A stretch of 64,000 nt of DNA from Syngnathus acus (taxonomy: Eukaryota > Chordata > Actinopteri > Syngnathiformes > Syngnathidae): contig NC_051088.1 in NCBI RefSeq assembly GCF_901709675.1, forward strand, positions 12,751,693-12,815,692. Direction: 5' to 3'. How positions within the stretch are numbered: the stretch's first letter is position 1; every line of letters begins with the position of its first letter. The translations under genes and the position numbers were made by a program. The notes under the pieces are model-generated. The model did no database searches. It saw only the letters and a list, made by a program, of their open reading frames with translations, and was not told the origin of the DNA. Below, in pieces: positions 53,555 to 64,000 of this stretch.

Positions 53555-56500
53555 TTACACTGATTGAAACTCACCTGCAAAAGCAATACCCAGAGACATC
53601 CCCAAATGACTACCATCATTTTCTAGAAGGCGGGGGGGAAAAAAAAAAAGTCAGAAAGGTTTGAACCAGCAGATTACCAGAAATGTAGTCCACTCTACTT
53701 GAAGAATTTGATTCAGAAGACATCTCTACTTACTGTTTTCCGTTTCAGGATCTGGTTCAGAAGAGGCTGAAATGATAAAATACAGGTTGAATCAAGATAT
53801 CCCAAAAAAATTCAGTTGACTCAAATGTTTGGTACATGTTCAAGCCAAGGTTTGTAAACTTAAAAGAAACGTATGATATTTAGTGCCATCAAGGCAGGGG
53901 GGAAAAAAAAGTCAGAAAGGTTTGAACCAGCAGATTACCAGAAATGTAGTCCACTCTACTTGAAGAATTTAATTCAGAAGACATTATCTCTACTTACGGT
54001 TTTCCGTGTCAGGATCTGGTTTAGAAGAGGCTGAAATGATAAAATACAGGTTGAATCAAGATATCCCCAAAAAAATCTGTTGACTCAAATGTTTGGTACA
54101 TGTTCAAGCCAAGGTTTGTAAACTTAAAAGAAATGTATGATATTTAGTGCCATCTAGCGGTGAACAAATTCATCCATCCATTTTCCGAACCGCTTTGTCC
54201 CCACGAGGGTCGCGGGCGTGCTGGAGCCTATCCCAGCAGTCATTGGGCAGTAGGCAGGGGACACCCTGGACTGGTTGCCAGCCAATCGCAGGGCACACAG
54301 ACACGAACAACCAGTCGCACTCGCACTCACACCTAGGGACAATTTGGAGTGCTCAATCGGCCTGCCAAGCGTGTTTTTGGGATGTGGGAGGAAACCCCGG
54401 AATGCCCGGAGAAATCCCACGCGGGCCCGGGGAGAACATGCAAACTCCACACAGGGTAGGGCCGGAGGTGGAATCAAACCCGCACCCTCCTAACTGTGAG
54501 CCGCCTGCGGTGGACAAATAGTAACCTCAATTCAAAACGCATTCATATTGAAAAACGCCGAGAGAGGGAACACAAGTCGTGAGATTACCACAATGTCTGC
54601 AGTTGAGGTGCAAGTTTAAAGAAAGTACAAGAAAGTTGGCCATGAGAACAATCAGGACTGTGTTTTTGAATCCTATTCAAACCTATACCTGTTGTTGGCG
54701 TCACTTTGGCCTTAGGGGTTGTAACCGTTGTAGTCAATTTAGGACTTTCTTTTCCTTTAGAAGCAAAGGAAAAGACATGTCATACTTAGCAACACGGTCA
54801 GCCCTCCTTTTTAAATCTTTTACTCAACAGTATACTTAAGTCATGCGACAACAATGGGATTTTCTTGTGTCAGTAAAAGTCCACACGGTGCGGTAGTGCA
54901 ACAATCTATCAACTATAAACACTGAACTGAGTTAACTAAAAACACATAGTTGGTCCGACAGACTGCATTCAAGAATTTCAGTTTCAGTGTGTGATTCCTT
55001 TCACACCAAGAGGTCAGGAAAGGACTTACGCCGACAACTTGGAAGTTTCGGTAACCAGCGACTGTTGATGTCACACGTCACGGTGGGAGAGCCAACCATC
55101 TTGTATCCAGATATGCACTCAAACGTCACGGACGCCATGTGCCCGTACGGGGGTCGAGCGCCTGAAACCATCTCGGCATTTACAATCTCCAGCTCAGGAC
55201 AGTTAACCTCTGCGGGAAAGAAGAAATCATCAGATTATTGAGGATATTGGGAAAGGAGTAGGTGGGTACCAAAGCAACACTCACTGACACAAACAGGTGG
55301 ATCAGGTTTGAATTGTCCATCATCGGAACAATGTCGATGTTCGGATCCATTGCGAACATAACCTGGGTCACAGGAGTATTGTATAACGGTTGGATAATGG
55401 TAGATGTCCAGAGGAGGGATGAAATTGCCTTGAGCCACTTTTGGTGGAGGATCACAGGTCACCACTGCAAGTGAAAAATGCTAACTAGTAAAAACTGTCA
55501 CGTGCACCAGTCTTGATAGGTGAAGAAACTCAAGTCACCTACCTGTACAGCTGGGTGGGTGGTTACTCCAGGTTCCATCGATCGAACAAGTGCGTCGAGC
55601 GGCACCAACCAATATGTAACTGTAATTATGACAACCTCAGATAAACGCAAACAAATGCCCGGCCTACCACATTTCAAAGAAACAGACAGTCGCTTAAGCA
55701 CAAGCACATAAATGGCTCAAAAAAGTACCAGTCAGTATCAGTATAAGCCTAATGCTTCTCTATTCAATGAAACAGCAATTATAATGCAAGATAGGCCACA
55801 AAGTTTAGAATGATTTGTCATTTTTCTTACCCTCTTTCACAACTGATGGATAAATGGGCACCAAACTGAATACGATTTGGATAATTAACAATCCCATGCT
55901 TTACTTCCTCTGCAGCGCCACAGGAAATTACTAAAAAAAAAACATATTCAAGCATTATATTACAAGTATTATACTATAATATAAGTATTATGTGATATAT
56001 TATATTAGGGGTGTAAAAGGGAAAGAAAATTTGAATCATACAAATCGTTTTTTGTTGTTGTTTTAAAGATGTGTACCTCGAATTGAACCCAGGTCACATG
56101 TTTATTGTCATAAAATGACAATGAGAAATTCGGCATCACATACATACAATCTCGAAATGAGTGGTACCATATATAATTGAACTGTAATTGCACTGAATCA
56201 AATCTTTCAACTTTAAGAATAGCTTTTGAATACCATCACTTCAGATGAAAGTGTCTTCTATTGAAGAGATGTGCAACCCTAATTTGGATGCAGGTTTATT
56301 ACACAGGATTCTTAATAGACAAAACACTATAAAATATGGTGTACGTTCATATCATTTAAAATGAATTCAAACTCACCGGTGCATTGTATGGTCACAGGAC
56401 TCCACACACCATCTGTACATGTGACATATTTAAACCCCCCCGACCACAGGTGACCCACAGCGCAGACAAGTTTAACTTTGCTCCCATCTGAAAATGTATC

Positions 56501-56695
56501 TTTAAGTAAGTCCTCATCGTTGAGGTTTGTGTTGCTGCCTAATGTAGGCCTGGAACAATCTTTAGCTGTAATTGCATGAAAACAAAAAATGAGAACAATG
56601 CTCATGTTGACAGTCCGCAATTCGATCTACCACTCACCTTGAGCAATCATGACAAGGCCAAGATAGCCCAAAACCAGAAACAAGGAGATGTCCAT
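53555..56695 (-). CDS. CD46/Tecrem-like gene, copy 2, lacking the terminal membrane exon
   Basis: Exons: 56695-56638, 56565-56377, 55930-55831, 55619-55543, 55464-55285, 55209-55030, 54754-54689, 54030-53998, 53766-53734, 53622-53575. All are in phase with GT-AG borders and no stop. Signal peptide MDISLFLVLGYLGLV, four CCP domains with every cysteine kept, then a stalk in which the 33-base exon 8 is present twice. The counterpart of copy 1 exon 10 (most of the membrane helix, tail and stop) is missing, deleted at 53381. If exon 9 is not spliced onward, translation runs six codons further to a TAA at 53557-53555, giving about 327 residues without a full membrane anchor: a possibly secreted regulator, or a decaying gene. 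Its 5' promoter block is also absent, replaced by a LINE. CCP1-3 differ from copy 1 at many residues, CCP4 at very few. Confidence 0.8.
53625..54156. repeat. Local tandem duplication carrying stalk exon 8 in CD46-like copy 2
   Basis: Units 53625-53889 and 53890-54156 share the AAAGTCAGAAAGGTTTGAACC, exon 8 and TTTGGTACATGTTCAAGCC segments in order. Copy 1 has one unit only, so this arose after the segmental duplication. Confidence 0.88.
54169..54505 (-). repeat. tRNA-SINE in CD46-like copy 2, intron 7
   Basis: Same insertion as 45063-45405, with the same flanks and a few substitutions and small indels. Confidence 0.85.
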
Positions 56696-57154
56696 GACTG
56701 GATCAGGACCGGCATGGGCAAATATCTGGTCAAATAAATTAAGGAATGAATATTAGCACGGTATTACAACATGTTAATTCACAAAAGGATTAGGAAAAAT
56801 ACATTACCTGTTTTAGCAGCAAGATGTTTGTGATTTTTTGTTTAACAGGGGGCTCCAATTGGGTTTGATTGAATGGAAGACCACTGTAAAAATCCCTCCC
56901 AGAACTGTTTAAAAAAAAAAAAACAGGAAACATTTGGGTATGTCAAATCTCAGAAATGATCCGACTGAATGATGTAATCCAGTCTTTGTTTGATTCAGAG
57001 CGATACATTCGTTGTGTAATTTTTTTTAATTTGAGTAGTTAATATGATACATAGAGGAGTGACTCTAATAAAGCGTAGACGGAATTTCCTGACGACCATG
57101 GACAAAAAAGTACTACGTACTTGACTAAGACAAAATCCTACGCGACCATACATA

Positions 57155-57373
57155 GGGCACGTTCGAAAAGTGAATGCGGCGTTCCGCTCCCGTTCATTTC
57201 CGAACGCGGCCAGCATTGCGCACCATGTTGCCAGTCGGTGCGCCAAGTGCGCACACTGGCAAACCGTTTTTTATGCATTCTGAATTTCCGTTCGGCAAAT
57301 TTGAGCAACGCATTCAATTTCCGTATGATCGGATGACACAATGGGCGCTGCAGTGTAATTTCCGAACGCGCCC
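57155..57373. mobile_element. MITE with 17-bp inverted ends, unit 2 copy
   Basis: Counterpart of 48036-48274, with about 20 bases lost just inside the left end (GGGCACGTTCGAAAAGTG). Confidence 0.6.
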
Positions 57374-57445
57374 AAAGCTATAAAACTTACTGTGACTTGC
57401 TAGCTAGAAGTGCTGTGGACACTGCAGATTTAACTCGCTTATCAA

Positions 57446-60055
57446 GATTCAAGAGTTTTTTTATTCGCCATGTTTGAGCGTGCCAAACAAGGAATTTGAC
57501 TTCGGTACATCACAGCCTCTGTTCAACATTTAGGTGACTAACAACACTCAGGACATGTGAAAAATGGCAAATATTCTCAAACATCCCCTGATCTTAAACT
57601 CCCAAAAGGGCAAGGAAAAACTCAAAACTCCAGCTAGGGGAAATGAGAAACCTTGAGAAGAGACCACAGATGGGAAGGTCCCTTATCCAGGATGACCAGG
57701 CTGCAATGGATGCAGAGAGGACACATAGTACAAACAGTGTAGACAAATTCAAAAAAGGTGTGGAGAGCAGGATGTTATTGCACAGTAATGACTCTGAGAC
57801 TCTAAGAGTGGTGTGAGTTCATCAGAGCAACAGCCTGGGGGAAGAAGCTGTCTCTGTGTCTGCTGGTTTTGGCGTACCGAGCTCTATAACGCCGTCCGGA
57901 GGGGAGTAGTTCAAACAGACTGCAACCTGGGTGAGAAGGGTCTGTAGAGATGCTCCTTGCACGTTTCCTGGTCCTGGACAGATACAAGTCTTGGATAGAT
58001 GGGAGGTTGATTCCAATTATCTTTTCTGCAGTCCTGACTGTCCGTTGCAGTCTGTGCTTGTCTTGTTTGGAGGCCGATCCAAACCAGACAGTGATGGAGG
58101 TGCAGAGGACAGACTGGATGATGGCAGTGTAGAAGGTCTTCAGAAGCTCTCGCGGCAGGTTGAACTTCTTGAGCTGTCTCAGGAAGTACAGCCTCTGCTG
58201 GGCCTTCTTCCGGACAGAGTCTATGTGGCCGGTCCATCTCAGGTCCCGAGAGATTGTGGTTCCCAGGAACTTGAAGGTGTCTGTGGAGAGAATAGTATTA
58301 CTGCGGATAGTGAGGGGTAAAAGTGGTGAAGGGTCACGCCTGAAGTCCACTGTCATCTCCACGGTCTTGAGCGGGTTCAGCTCCAGGTGGTTTTGGCTGC
58401 ACCAATGGACCAGCCGCTCCACCTCCTGTCTGTACGCAGTCTCATCACCGTCCTGGATCAGTCCGATGAGAGTGGTGTCGTCTGCATACTTCAGGAGCTT
58501 CACAGGAGAGTCACCTGAGGAGAAATCGTTGGTGTAGAGAGAGAAGAGCAGTGGGGAGAGGACGCACCCCTGAGGGGCTCCAGTATTGGTGGTCCGGGTG
58601 TCAGATGTGATGCCCCCCAGCCTCACACGCTGTCTCCTGTTGGTCAGGAAGCTGGTGATCCACTGACAGGTGGAGGCAGGCACCGCAAGCTGGATGAGCT
58701 TCTGTTGGAGGATGTCAGGAGCGATGGTGTTGAACGCCGAGCTGAAGTCCACGAACAGGATCCTGGCGTACGTTCCTGGGGTGTCCAGGTGGTGCAGGAT
58801 GTAGTGCATGTTGACCGCATCATCCACCGACCTGTTTGCCCGGTAGGCAAACTGGAGGGGGTCAAGCAGGGGGCCCGTGACATCCTTCAGGTGGTTCAGC
58901 ACTAACCTCTCGAAAGATTTCATGACCACAGATGTCAGTGCGACAGGTCTATAGTCATTCAAACCTGTGATGGCGGGCTTCTTGGCCATTGGAACAATGG
59001 TGGAGCTCTTGAAGCACGAGGGCACCTCACACAGCTCCAGAGAACGGTTGAAGATCCGTGCAAAGGTGGGTGCCAGCTGCTCAGCGCAGACTTTCAAACA
59101 GGAAGGTGACACGCCGTCTGGGCCCGGTGCCTTCCTGGTCTTTTGTCTCCGGAACATCTGGCGCACTTCCTCCTCGCGGATCTGGAGTGCGGGTGCGGCC
59201 TCTGCAAGAGAGAGAGTGGGTGACAACGTTGATAGAGGTGTGGACAGAGCAGTTGTGGGGAGAGGTGAGTATGTAGATTGTGCTGCAGGAAGTCCCGTTG
59301 TGTGGGAGGACCGATCAAACCTGCAGTAGAACCTGTTTAGCTGGTTAGCAAGCCTTGGGCTCTCCACAGGACGGGGGGTTCGTTTCTTGAAGCCCGTGAT
59401 GATCTGCAGACCTTTCCACACTGTTGAGGGATCAGGATTGGCAGAGAGGTGTCTCTTCAGGCTCTCCCCGTAACACCTCCTGGCTTTCCTGACCTCTCGG
59501 TTCAGTGTGTTTCTGGTCTGCTTGAACAGGTCGCGGTCGCCGCTCCTGTAGGGCTCCTCCTTGACTTTGCGCAGCCTCCTGAGGTTCGGTGTAAACCAAG
59601 GTTTGTTGTCGTTGTACGTGCAGAAGGTCTTAGTCTGCACACACAGATCCTCACAAAAACTGATGTATGATGTGACAGTGTCAGTGAGTTCATGCAGGTC
59701 TGAAGTTGCAGCTTCGAAAACTCCCCAATCGGTGCAGTCAAAGCAGGCTTGGAGGTCCTGCCTTGACTCCACTGTCCACTTCCTCACAGTCCTCACCACA
59801 GGCTTAGAAGTTTTTAGTTTCTGCCTGTAGGCCGGGATCAGATGAACTAGACAGTGGTCCGAGAGTCCTAAAGCTGCACGAGCCGCAGAGTGGTATGCAT
59901 CCTTAATCACGGTGTAGCAGTGGTCCAGAGTCTGTGCCCCTCTGGTGGGACACGTTACGTGCTGTCTGTATCTGGGGAGTTCGTGTGCGAGGTTCGCCCT
60001 GTTAAGATCACCCAGAACAATGATTAGTGAGTTCGTAATAATTGTACTAAGTTCA
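57446..60055 (-). mobile_element. 5'-truncated non-LTR retrotransposon (jockey/CR1/L2/Rex1 type)
   Basis: A minus-strand element of about 2.6 kb. Its ORF encodes the end of an apurinic-type endonuclease and a full reverse transcriptase. The 3' end on the minus strand closes in an AAAAAAACTCTTGAATCTTGA-like short repeat, not poly(A), as in CR1/L2-type LINEs. Unit 1 of the duplication continues unbroken past the matching point (48345), so it landed in unit 2. The 5' end, near 60030-60055, is lost inside the endonuclease. Clade is uncertain. Confidence 0.85.
57802..60027 (-). CDS. LINE ORF2 fragment: endonuclease C-terminal part and reverse transcriptase
   Basis: One open frame of about 740 codons, truncated at its N-terminus. 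It starts within the endonuclease, whose GDLN motif (usually GDFN) and catalytic-region SDH ([10 protein letters not shown]) are visible. The reverse transcriptase follows: [10 protein letters not shown], the fingers motif [39 protein letters not shown], and the catalytic [11 protein letters not shown] thumb region and the end ALMNSHHS follow. No stop or frameshift interrupts it, which points to a recent insertion. Codon usage is GC-rich compared with the surrounding AT-rich DNA. Because the 5' end and most of the endonuclease are gone, it cannot move by itself. Confidence 0.88.
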   Translation of the reverse strand, partial: LIIVLGDLNRANLAHELPRYRQHVTCPTRGAQTLDHCYTVIKDAYHSAARAALGLSDHCLVHLIPAYRQKLKTSKPVVRTVRKWTVESRQDLQACFDCTDWGVFEAATSDLHELTDTVTSYISFCEDLCVQTKTFCTYNDNKPWFTPNLRRLRKVKEEPYRSGDRDLFKQTRNTLNREVRKARRCYGESLKRHLSANPDPSTVWKGLQIITGFKKRTPRPVESPRLANQLNRFYCRFDRSSHTTGLPAAQSTYSPLPTTALSTPLSTLSPTLSLAEAAPALQIREEEVRQMFRRQKTRKAPGPDGVSPSCLKVCAEQLAPTFARIFNRSLELCEVPSCFKSSTIVPMAKKPAITGLNDYRPVALTSVVMKSFERLVLNHLKDVTGPLLDPLQFAYRANRSVDDAVNMHYILHHLDTPGTYARILFVDFSSAFNTIAPDILQQKLIQLAVPASTCQWITSFLTNRRQRVRLGGITSDTRTTNTGAPQGCVLSPLLFSLYTNDFSSGDSPVKLLKYADDTTLIGLIQDGDETAYRQEVERLVHWCSQNHLELNPLKTVEMTVDFRRDPSPLLPLTIRSNTILSTDTFKFLGTTISRDLRWTGHIDSVRKKAQQRLYFLRQLKKFNLPRELLKTFYTAIIQSVLCTSITVWFGSASKQDKHRLQRTVRTAEKIIGINLPSIQDLYLSRTRKRARSISTDPSHPGCSLFELLPSGRRYRARYAKTSRHRDSFFPQAVALMNSHHS

Positions 60056-61113
60056 TCTTGGTTTTCCTTTTCAATTACTTCACTGGTTCTTCTATATCAA
60101 ACAAATTATTATACATGTTTAATGACCCTTAAGGAACTGTTTAATGCATGCCTGATGATTCTCTAAATCACGGACACTGCCAAACTCGTCTAAAAATGTT
60201 CAGTACTTGATTGTATCTTATGTTTTGACTAATGCTAGACGCCAGTTTTCGATTACTACTGAACGTTCTGGACAGAGGGAAATATTTTGCCAAACAAAGA
60301 AAAGATATGGTTGGAAGCATGATTAAACTAAGAATATAATGACGCAAGCAAAGACATGGAGTATCAAAAGAACAAACAAACAAAAACATGGTAAATGGTG
60401 AGAACAAACTTTGCATAGTCAGGGAACATTAATAGATTAATGATGTCACAGCCAAAAGCTCACATAATTCCGTACAAAATGACAAAATTGAAAGAATGAC
60501 GACTGGATGAGGTGCGACAGTGTATGTGCAAGAATGGAGCAGAATGTTTACAGGAAGGTCACTTGGAGATAAAACCACCAGGTGCCAGAGGGAGACAGCC
60601 AAGAACCCAGCCAAAGATGATCGCCAAGGCTGAAAGACGGAAGGAAAACAACAGCCCCCACACACATTGAATCGGCCATAATCAGCACCCAACCCCACAG
60701 AACCAGCTCTCACCAAACCAGCACCCACTCCCATGGAATCAAACTCTACTGCGAACTTGCCCCACCCCAAAGACTCATCACCCATCAAACTCGGCCCACA
60801 CGGGCATGTGCAACTGAATATAAGCTGACCAAAGAACCTTGAACGTTGCCTTTTCTGAATGGAGACTTTCTGCTCTCGAAAGGCCCAGCGCTGTATTGTA
60901 ATTTCCTGAAAACAGAGCTTTCTTAACAAGAATTGTGATTGAACTCAACCAACCTGTGTAAGTCTAATTTCTGCTTCAGTGTCTTAGCATTTTCCTAAAT
61001 CTGAAGAAATCTAACGAGCACGCAGTGAGTAAATTGGATAACAGGTGATTGGCAATGGCTTTTGCCGTGAGGCACAGATAGCGCGCTCCCTAAATTGTGG
61101 ACAAAATCCAACA
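60056..61113. other. Unmatched 1.06-kb stretch in duplication unit 2
   Basis: It lies between the LINE 5' end and the point where homology to unit 1 resumes (61114, matching 50051). It has no resemblance to the sequence at the same place in unit 1. A run of CCCAC-rich sequence (60650-60800) followed by a GAATATAAGC and CTTTCTGCTCTCGAAAGG resembles a long terminal repeat, but no ends were found. The 166-codon minus-strand ORF here has no family features. Confidence 0.35.
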
Positions 61114-61592
61114 ACGTGAATAAAAGAAATACTAAATAAAAGACCCTGAGAAATAACCTTAATAAAGTCTAATACAAACAAATGATACCTTCTGGGGTGC
61201 AATGTATCAATTCAAGTTTATATCAAGACATTCATTTTTTATTTACATTAGGTATAAGGTGATGCTGCATGATATAAGACCAGGGGTGGAGTTGGGAATG
61301 GGCTGCTTGCATATGACTGCTAATATCTTTGGATGTAGACAATCCAATACAGTTTTATTCAGCTGATCTATATTAATATATGATAGGGTCACCCCTCATT
61401 TGCACTATAGCGCTAAAATGTTGAATTGCAATTGTGAAGTTGAGATACATACACAAATAATGGATTTGTTAGCAAAGAATCAAATCACTGCTCTGATACA
61501 GGTTGCTTCAGGATCTTCAGGATCTTCATCCCAACCACCAGACTCCTCCACTCCTCTTATGCGCCCTGAATGGATTCTCAACACTTCCCTCT

Positions 61593-61674
61593 GTAAGTGC
61601 GACTGCGCTGAGTGACGCTAGGACCCAGTGAGACAAACCCACAAAAACTGAACTTCCTTATTCTTTCACCCTAG
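61593..61674 (+). other. Candidate small 5' UTR intron of the phosphatase gene
   Basis: CCTCT|GTAAGTGCG at 61592/61593 is a strong donor and TTCTTTCACCCTAG at 61674 a good acceptor, 82 bases before the ATG. In unit 1 the donor reads GTAATA (50543), so it is weakened there. Assignment as 5' UTR is inference. Confidence 0.35.
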
Positions 61675-61755
61675 TTCCTTAACGTGAGAAGCAGTGACAG
61701 CAGGCCTTTGTGTGCTGCTCAGACTTGTGGTTCAGCACCCTGACATGAAACCGTT

Positions 61756-64000
61756 ATGGACCAAGAGCACGTAGTCATGGAACAGCAGCAGGCCTGCATA
61801 GTGAGGAATTTACTGGACAAATTGGAGAAACGAGACAGCGAGGACAAAGAGTTTGTGGTGAGTCAAGTGTTATAATACAGTCTTCCAATTTGGCATAGAG
61901 CAAATTTGCAAAAGTGAAGGCTATTTTTTTCGAGGCAGTGTAAGATACTACAAGTGACTTTAGGCTAACTATTGTATTGTAAAAAAAAAAAAACACTGCT
62001 TCCTCCATGCTGCTCAATGACAGAACATGAACGTAAGGAAGCCAGACGACTAAGCAGCTTTGCAAAGAGTGGCCGTCACGGTGAAACTGTTGATGTCAAT
62101 GACGCGATCTGCATCTGTATCAGAATAGAACAGTAACACACAGAGTGAGAGCAGACAATATAAAACCTTTTGTAGATATCAAATCAACAAATTTTCATTG
62201 CCGACCTGCTGCCATGACAACAAGTCACATTCCAAAGGCACAAGAGGCACACCGCCACATCTTCCACCACTCCAATTTCCACGTTCGTTTAGTAGTAAAA
62301 TGAGTCAGATATTCTGATCATGTGTGGGTGATTCACAGCATACACAGTCCACAATTGTGTTCCTACCAAATATAGAACAAAACCCAACAAGAACAGTCAG
62401 TTCGTCACACCAGGTTTGTTGAAGTTAGACAATTCACCATTTTATGCTTTTGATTTTTTCCTTTGCAGAGGTTGAGAAACCAGTCAATTAAGTATCGCGA
62501 TGACAAGACTTACCCCAGCGAATCAGCTGAAACTCAGCAAAACGTCAAGAAGAACCGATACAAGGACATACTTCCATGTAAGCTTCATTCAAGTAAATAA
62601 CAATAAAATAAATCATATTATCTTCCCTCACTGAATCAAAACTTAAAACTATGACTTAAATCTTATTTATTCATACATCCTGGACACAGATCAATCGTAA
62701 GTGAGCAAAGTCACCATAGTTTAACATAACTGGACATCTGTCATAGTTGACCACAGCAGAGTGAAGCTCACGATGACCACCTCTCAAGATGACACTGACT
62801 ACATTAATGCCAGTTTTATCAAGGTGAACCAAATATCAGTCAGAACAAAGTGTTCATATTTTCTATAAGATGTGACCTTGATATGACTTGAGCGTGTTTT
62901 GCGTGCAGGGAGTGACAGGCGGCAAGGCTTACATCGCTGCTCAGGGTCCACTCCATCACACAGTGCTGGATTTCTTGAGGATGCTTTGGGAGTATGACGT
63001 CAAAGTACGAGCCACTTCTGTGGACACAGCAAAAATACTGATTTCTTTTATCTCCAATAATGACCAGCTTTATACAATTCCTACCATTGTCATCTGGCTT
63101 ACAGTTTTCTATTGTTGAAAGAATTCTTGGCCATAACAGTTGTCAACATTTTTAGAGTATTTTTTATTCATTATTTTGATAATTAACTAAGTGACTGACT
63201 ACAGAACTACTGTAACTAACACACTGACTGATAAATGAGGAAATAACTAATGATGATTTTGCCTCATCTTTCCTGGTGGATTTATTAAAAATACGTGATC
63301 TTTAACCTCCACCACTTTCTTTTCTGTTTTTGCTTTCTTTAGGTGATAGTAATGGCCTGCCAAGAATTTGAGATGGGAAAGGTAATAAAAGATATGAACA
63401 TTTGTCTCTTTTTTTTTTTTTTTTTTCCTATTTCACTTAAAGGGGAAGTCAAACCTCAAATTTGATTTATAATACAATGCTCTGGGCAGCCCAACTAGTG
63501 GAAGTTTAGTTTAGTTTAGTTAAATTAAACAGGCAAAATCCACCTGTTTTTATTCATTTCAGGGGGCAGCCATTTTACCACTTTTTCAGTTGACAGCAAG
63601 TGACAAAATGGGCACCACCTGAGATAGATCAAATATTCATGAATTTTGCAGCTTAAGTCATATTCCACAAAATACTGTGTTTAGACCAGTGAGGGGACAT
63701 ACTACTTATTATTGTATATACAATTTTGGGGTTGACTTACTATAAATATTTTCTGTTCTTTGCAGAAAAAGTGTGAGCGTTATTGGCCACATAAGGAGGA
63801 GAAATCATTTATATGTGGGCCCTTCATCATGGAATGTGTGAGTATTCCTTCTCTGATGACTTTGCCCAACCCCTCAAAAATCTTGTTTTAATTTCTCGGG
63901 GCAAAAGGTGAGGAGTAAAACTGTGGGCGATATCTTATTTTTTATATAGGATTGTGAGGAAGACAAAGGAGCTTATCTGACAAGGACATTAGGATTGACA
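61756..64000 (+). CDS. PEST-type protein tyrosine phosphatase (PTPN22/12/18 family), N-terminal part
   Basis: Seven exons before the window end: 61756-61857, 62469-62577, 62747-62823, 62909-63004, 63343-63381, 63766-63837, 63950-64000 (cut), all in phase. About 178 residues are seen. The start is [16 protein letters not shown]. The N-terminal half of the PTP domain is clear: [20 protein letters not shown] (pTyr-loop and KNRY motif), [40 protein letters not shown]. These are diagnostic of the cytosolic PEST phosphatases, which dephosphorylate Src/Abl/Csk-linked substrates and in PTPN22 restrain lymphocyte receptor signalling. Features of PTPN22 (DKTYP, EMGKKKCERYW, GPF) and of PTPN12 ([14 protein letters not shown]) are mixed, so no symbol is given. 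The family LDFWRM is LDFLRM here. The catalytic HCSAGCGRTG lies beyond the window. Exon 1 lies within duplication unit 2; later exons are unique. Confidence 0.9.

Larger units (their letters stand above)
51106..62278. repeat. Tandem segmental duplication, unit 2
   Basis: The left end, GATGTTTTGGCAGCC, matches 41760; the right end, CCACTCCAATTT at 62278, matches the end of unit 1 at 51105. The unit is longer than unit 1 because of the LINE and about 1 kb of unmatched sequence (57446-61113), offset by a 485-bp deletion near 53381. It holds mir-29c copy 2, CD46-like copy 2 and the intact phosphatase exon 1. Confidence 0.93.

Noticed and set aside
57911-59741. Antisense and alternate-frame ORFs across the LINE
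   Set aside because: Shadows of the GC-rich reverse transcriptase frame.
60429-60929. A 166-codon minus-strand ORF
   Set aside because: No motif, domain or splice support; composition reflects CCCAC-rich DNA read backwards.

Overview
The window is vertebrate nuclear DNA, almost certainly from a teleost fish. Genes are split by short GT-AG introns, the proteins match vertebrate families throughout (PCMTD2, KIF3B, CD34, CD46-type complement regulator, PEST-type tyrosine phosphatase), and the interspersed repeats are fish types (a tRNA-derived SINE, hAT-like MITEs with 8-bp target duplications, a jockey/CR1/L2/Rex1-type LINE, long simple repeats). No bacterial features, CRISPR arrays or operons are present. 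All exon borders below were read by eye from splice consensus and reading phase.

Layout. 1-4.2 kb: pcmtd2 (+), six coding exons. 5.7-8.9 kb: a complete kif3b gene (-). 10.6-15.6 kb: a second complete kif3b gene (+), head-to-head with the first and with an identical exon plan. 14.7-20.1 kb: no gene recognised. 20.2-31.9 kb: cd34 (+), with TATA box, signal peptide, acidic mucin-like stalk, membrane segment, a tail ending DTEM, and poly(A) signal. 31.9-41.6 kb: no protein gene; repeats, CpG-rich patches and a probable noncoding first exon near 35.7 kb. 41.6-41.9 kb: microRNA genes mir-29b and mir-29c. 42.4-48.7 kb: a CD46/Tecrem-like gene (-) with four CCP domains. 50.7 kb: a broken copy of a phosphatase first exon. 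51.1 kb: a second mir-29c. 53.5-56.7 kb: a second CD46-like gene (-). 57.4-60.1 kb: a 5'-truncated LINE. 61.7-64.0 kb: the start of a PEST-type phosphatase gene (+), cut by the window end.

The order cd34 - mir-29b/mir-29c - CD46-like matches human 1q32, where MIR29B2/MIR29C lie between CD34 and CD46. In this genome a tandem duplication copied the stretch from just left of mir-29c to intron 1 of the phosphatase gene (unit 1: 41760-51105; unit 2: 51106-62278). It doubled mir-29c and the CD46-like gene and placed a copy of the phosphatase promoter and first exon directly upstream of the second mir-29c. The second CD46-like gene then lost its membrane exon, doubled a small stalk exon, was separated from its promoter by a LINE, and changed many residues in CCP1-3. 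This remodelled immune/microRNA locus, and the inverted kif3b pair with a nearly identical 410-bp motor-domain tract, are the main points of interest.
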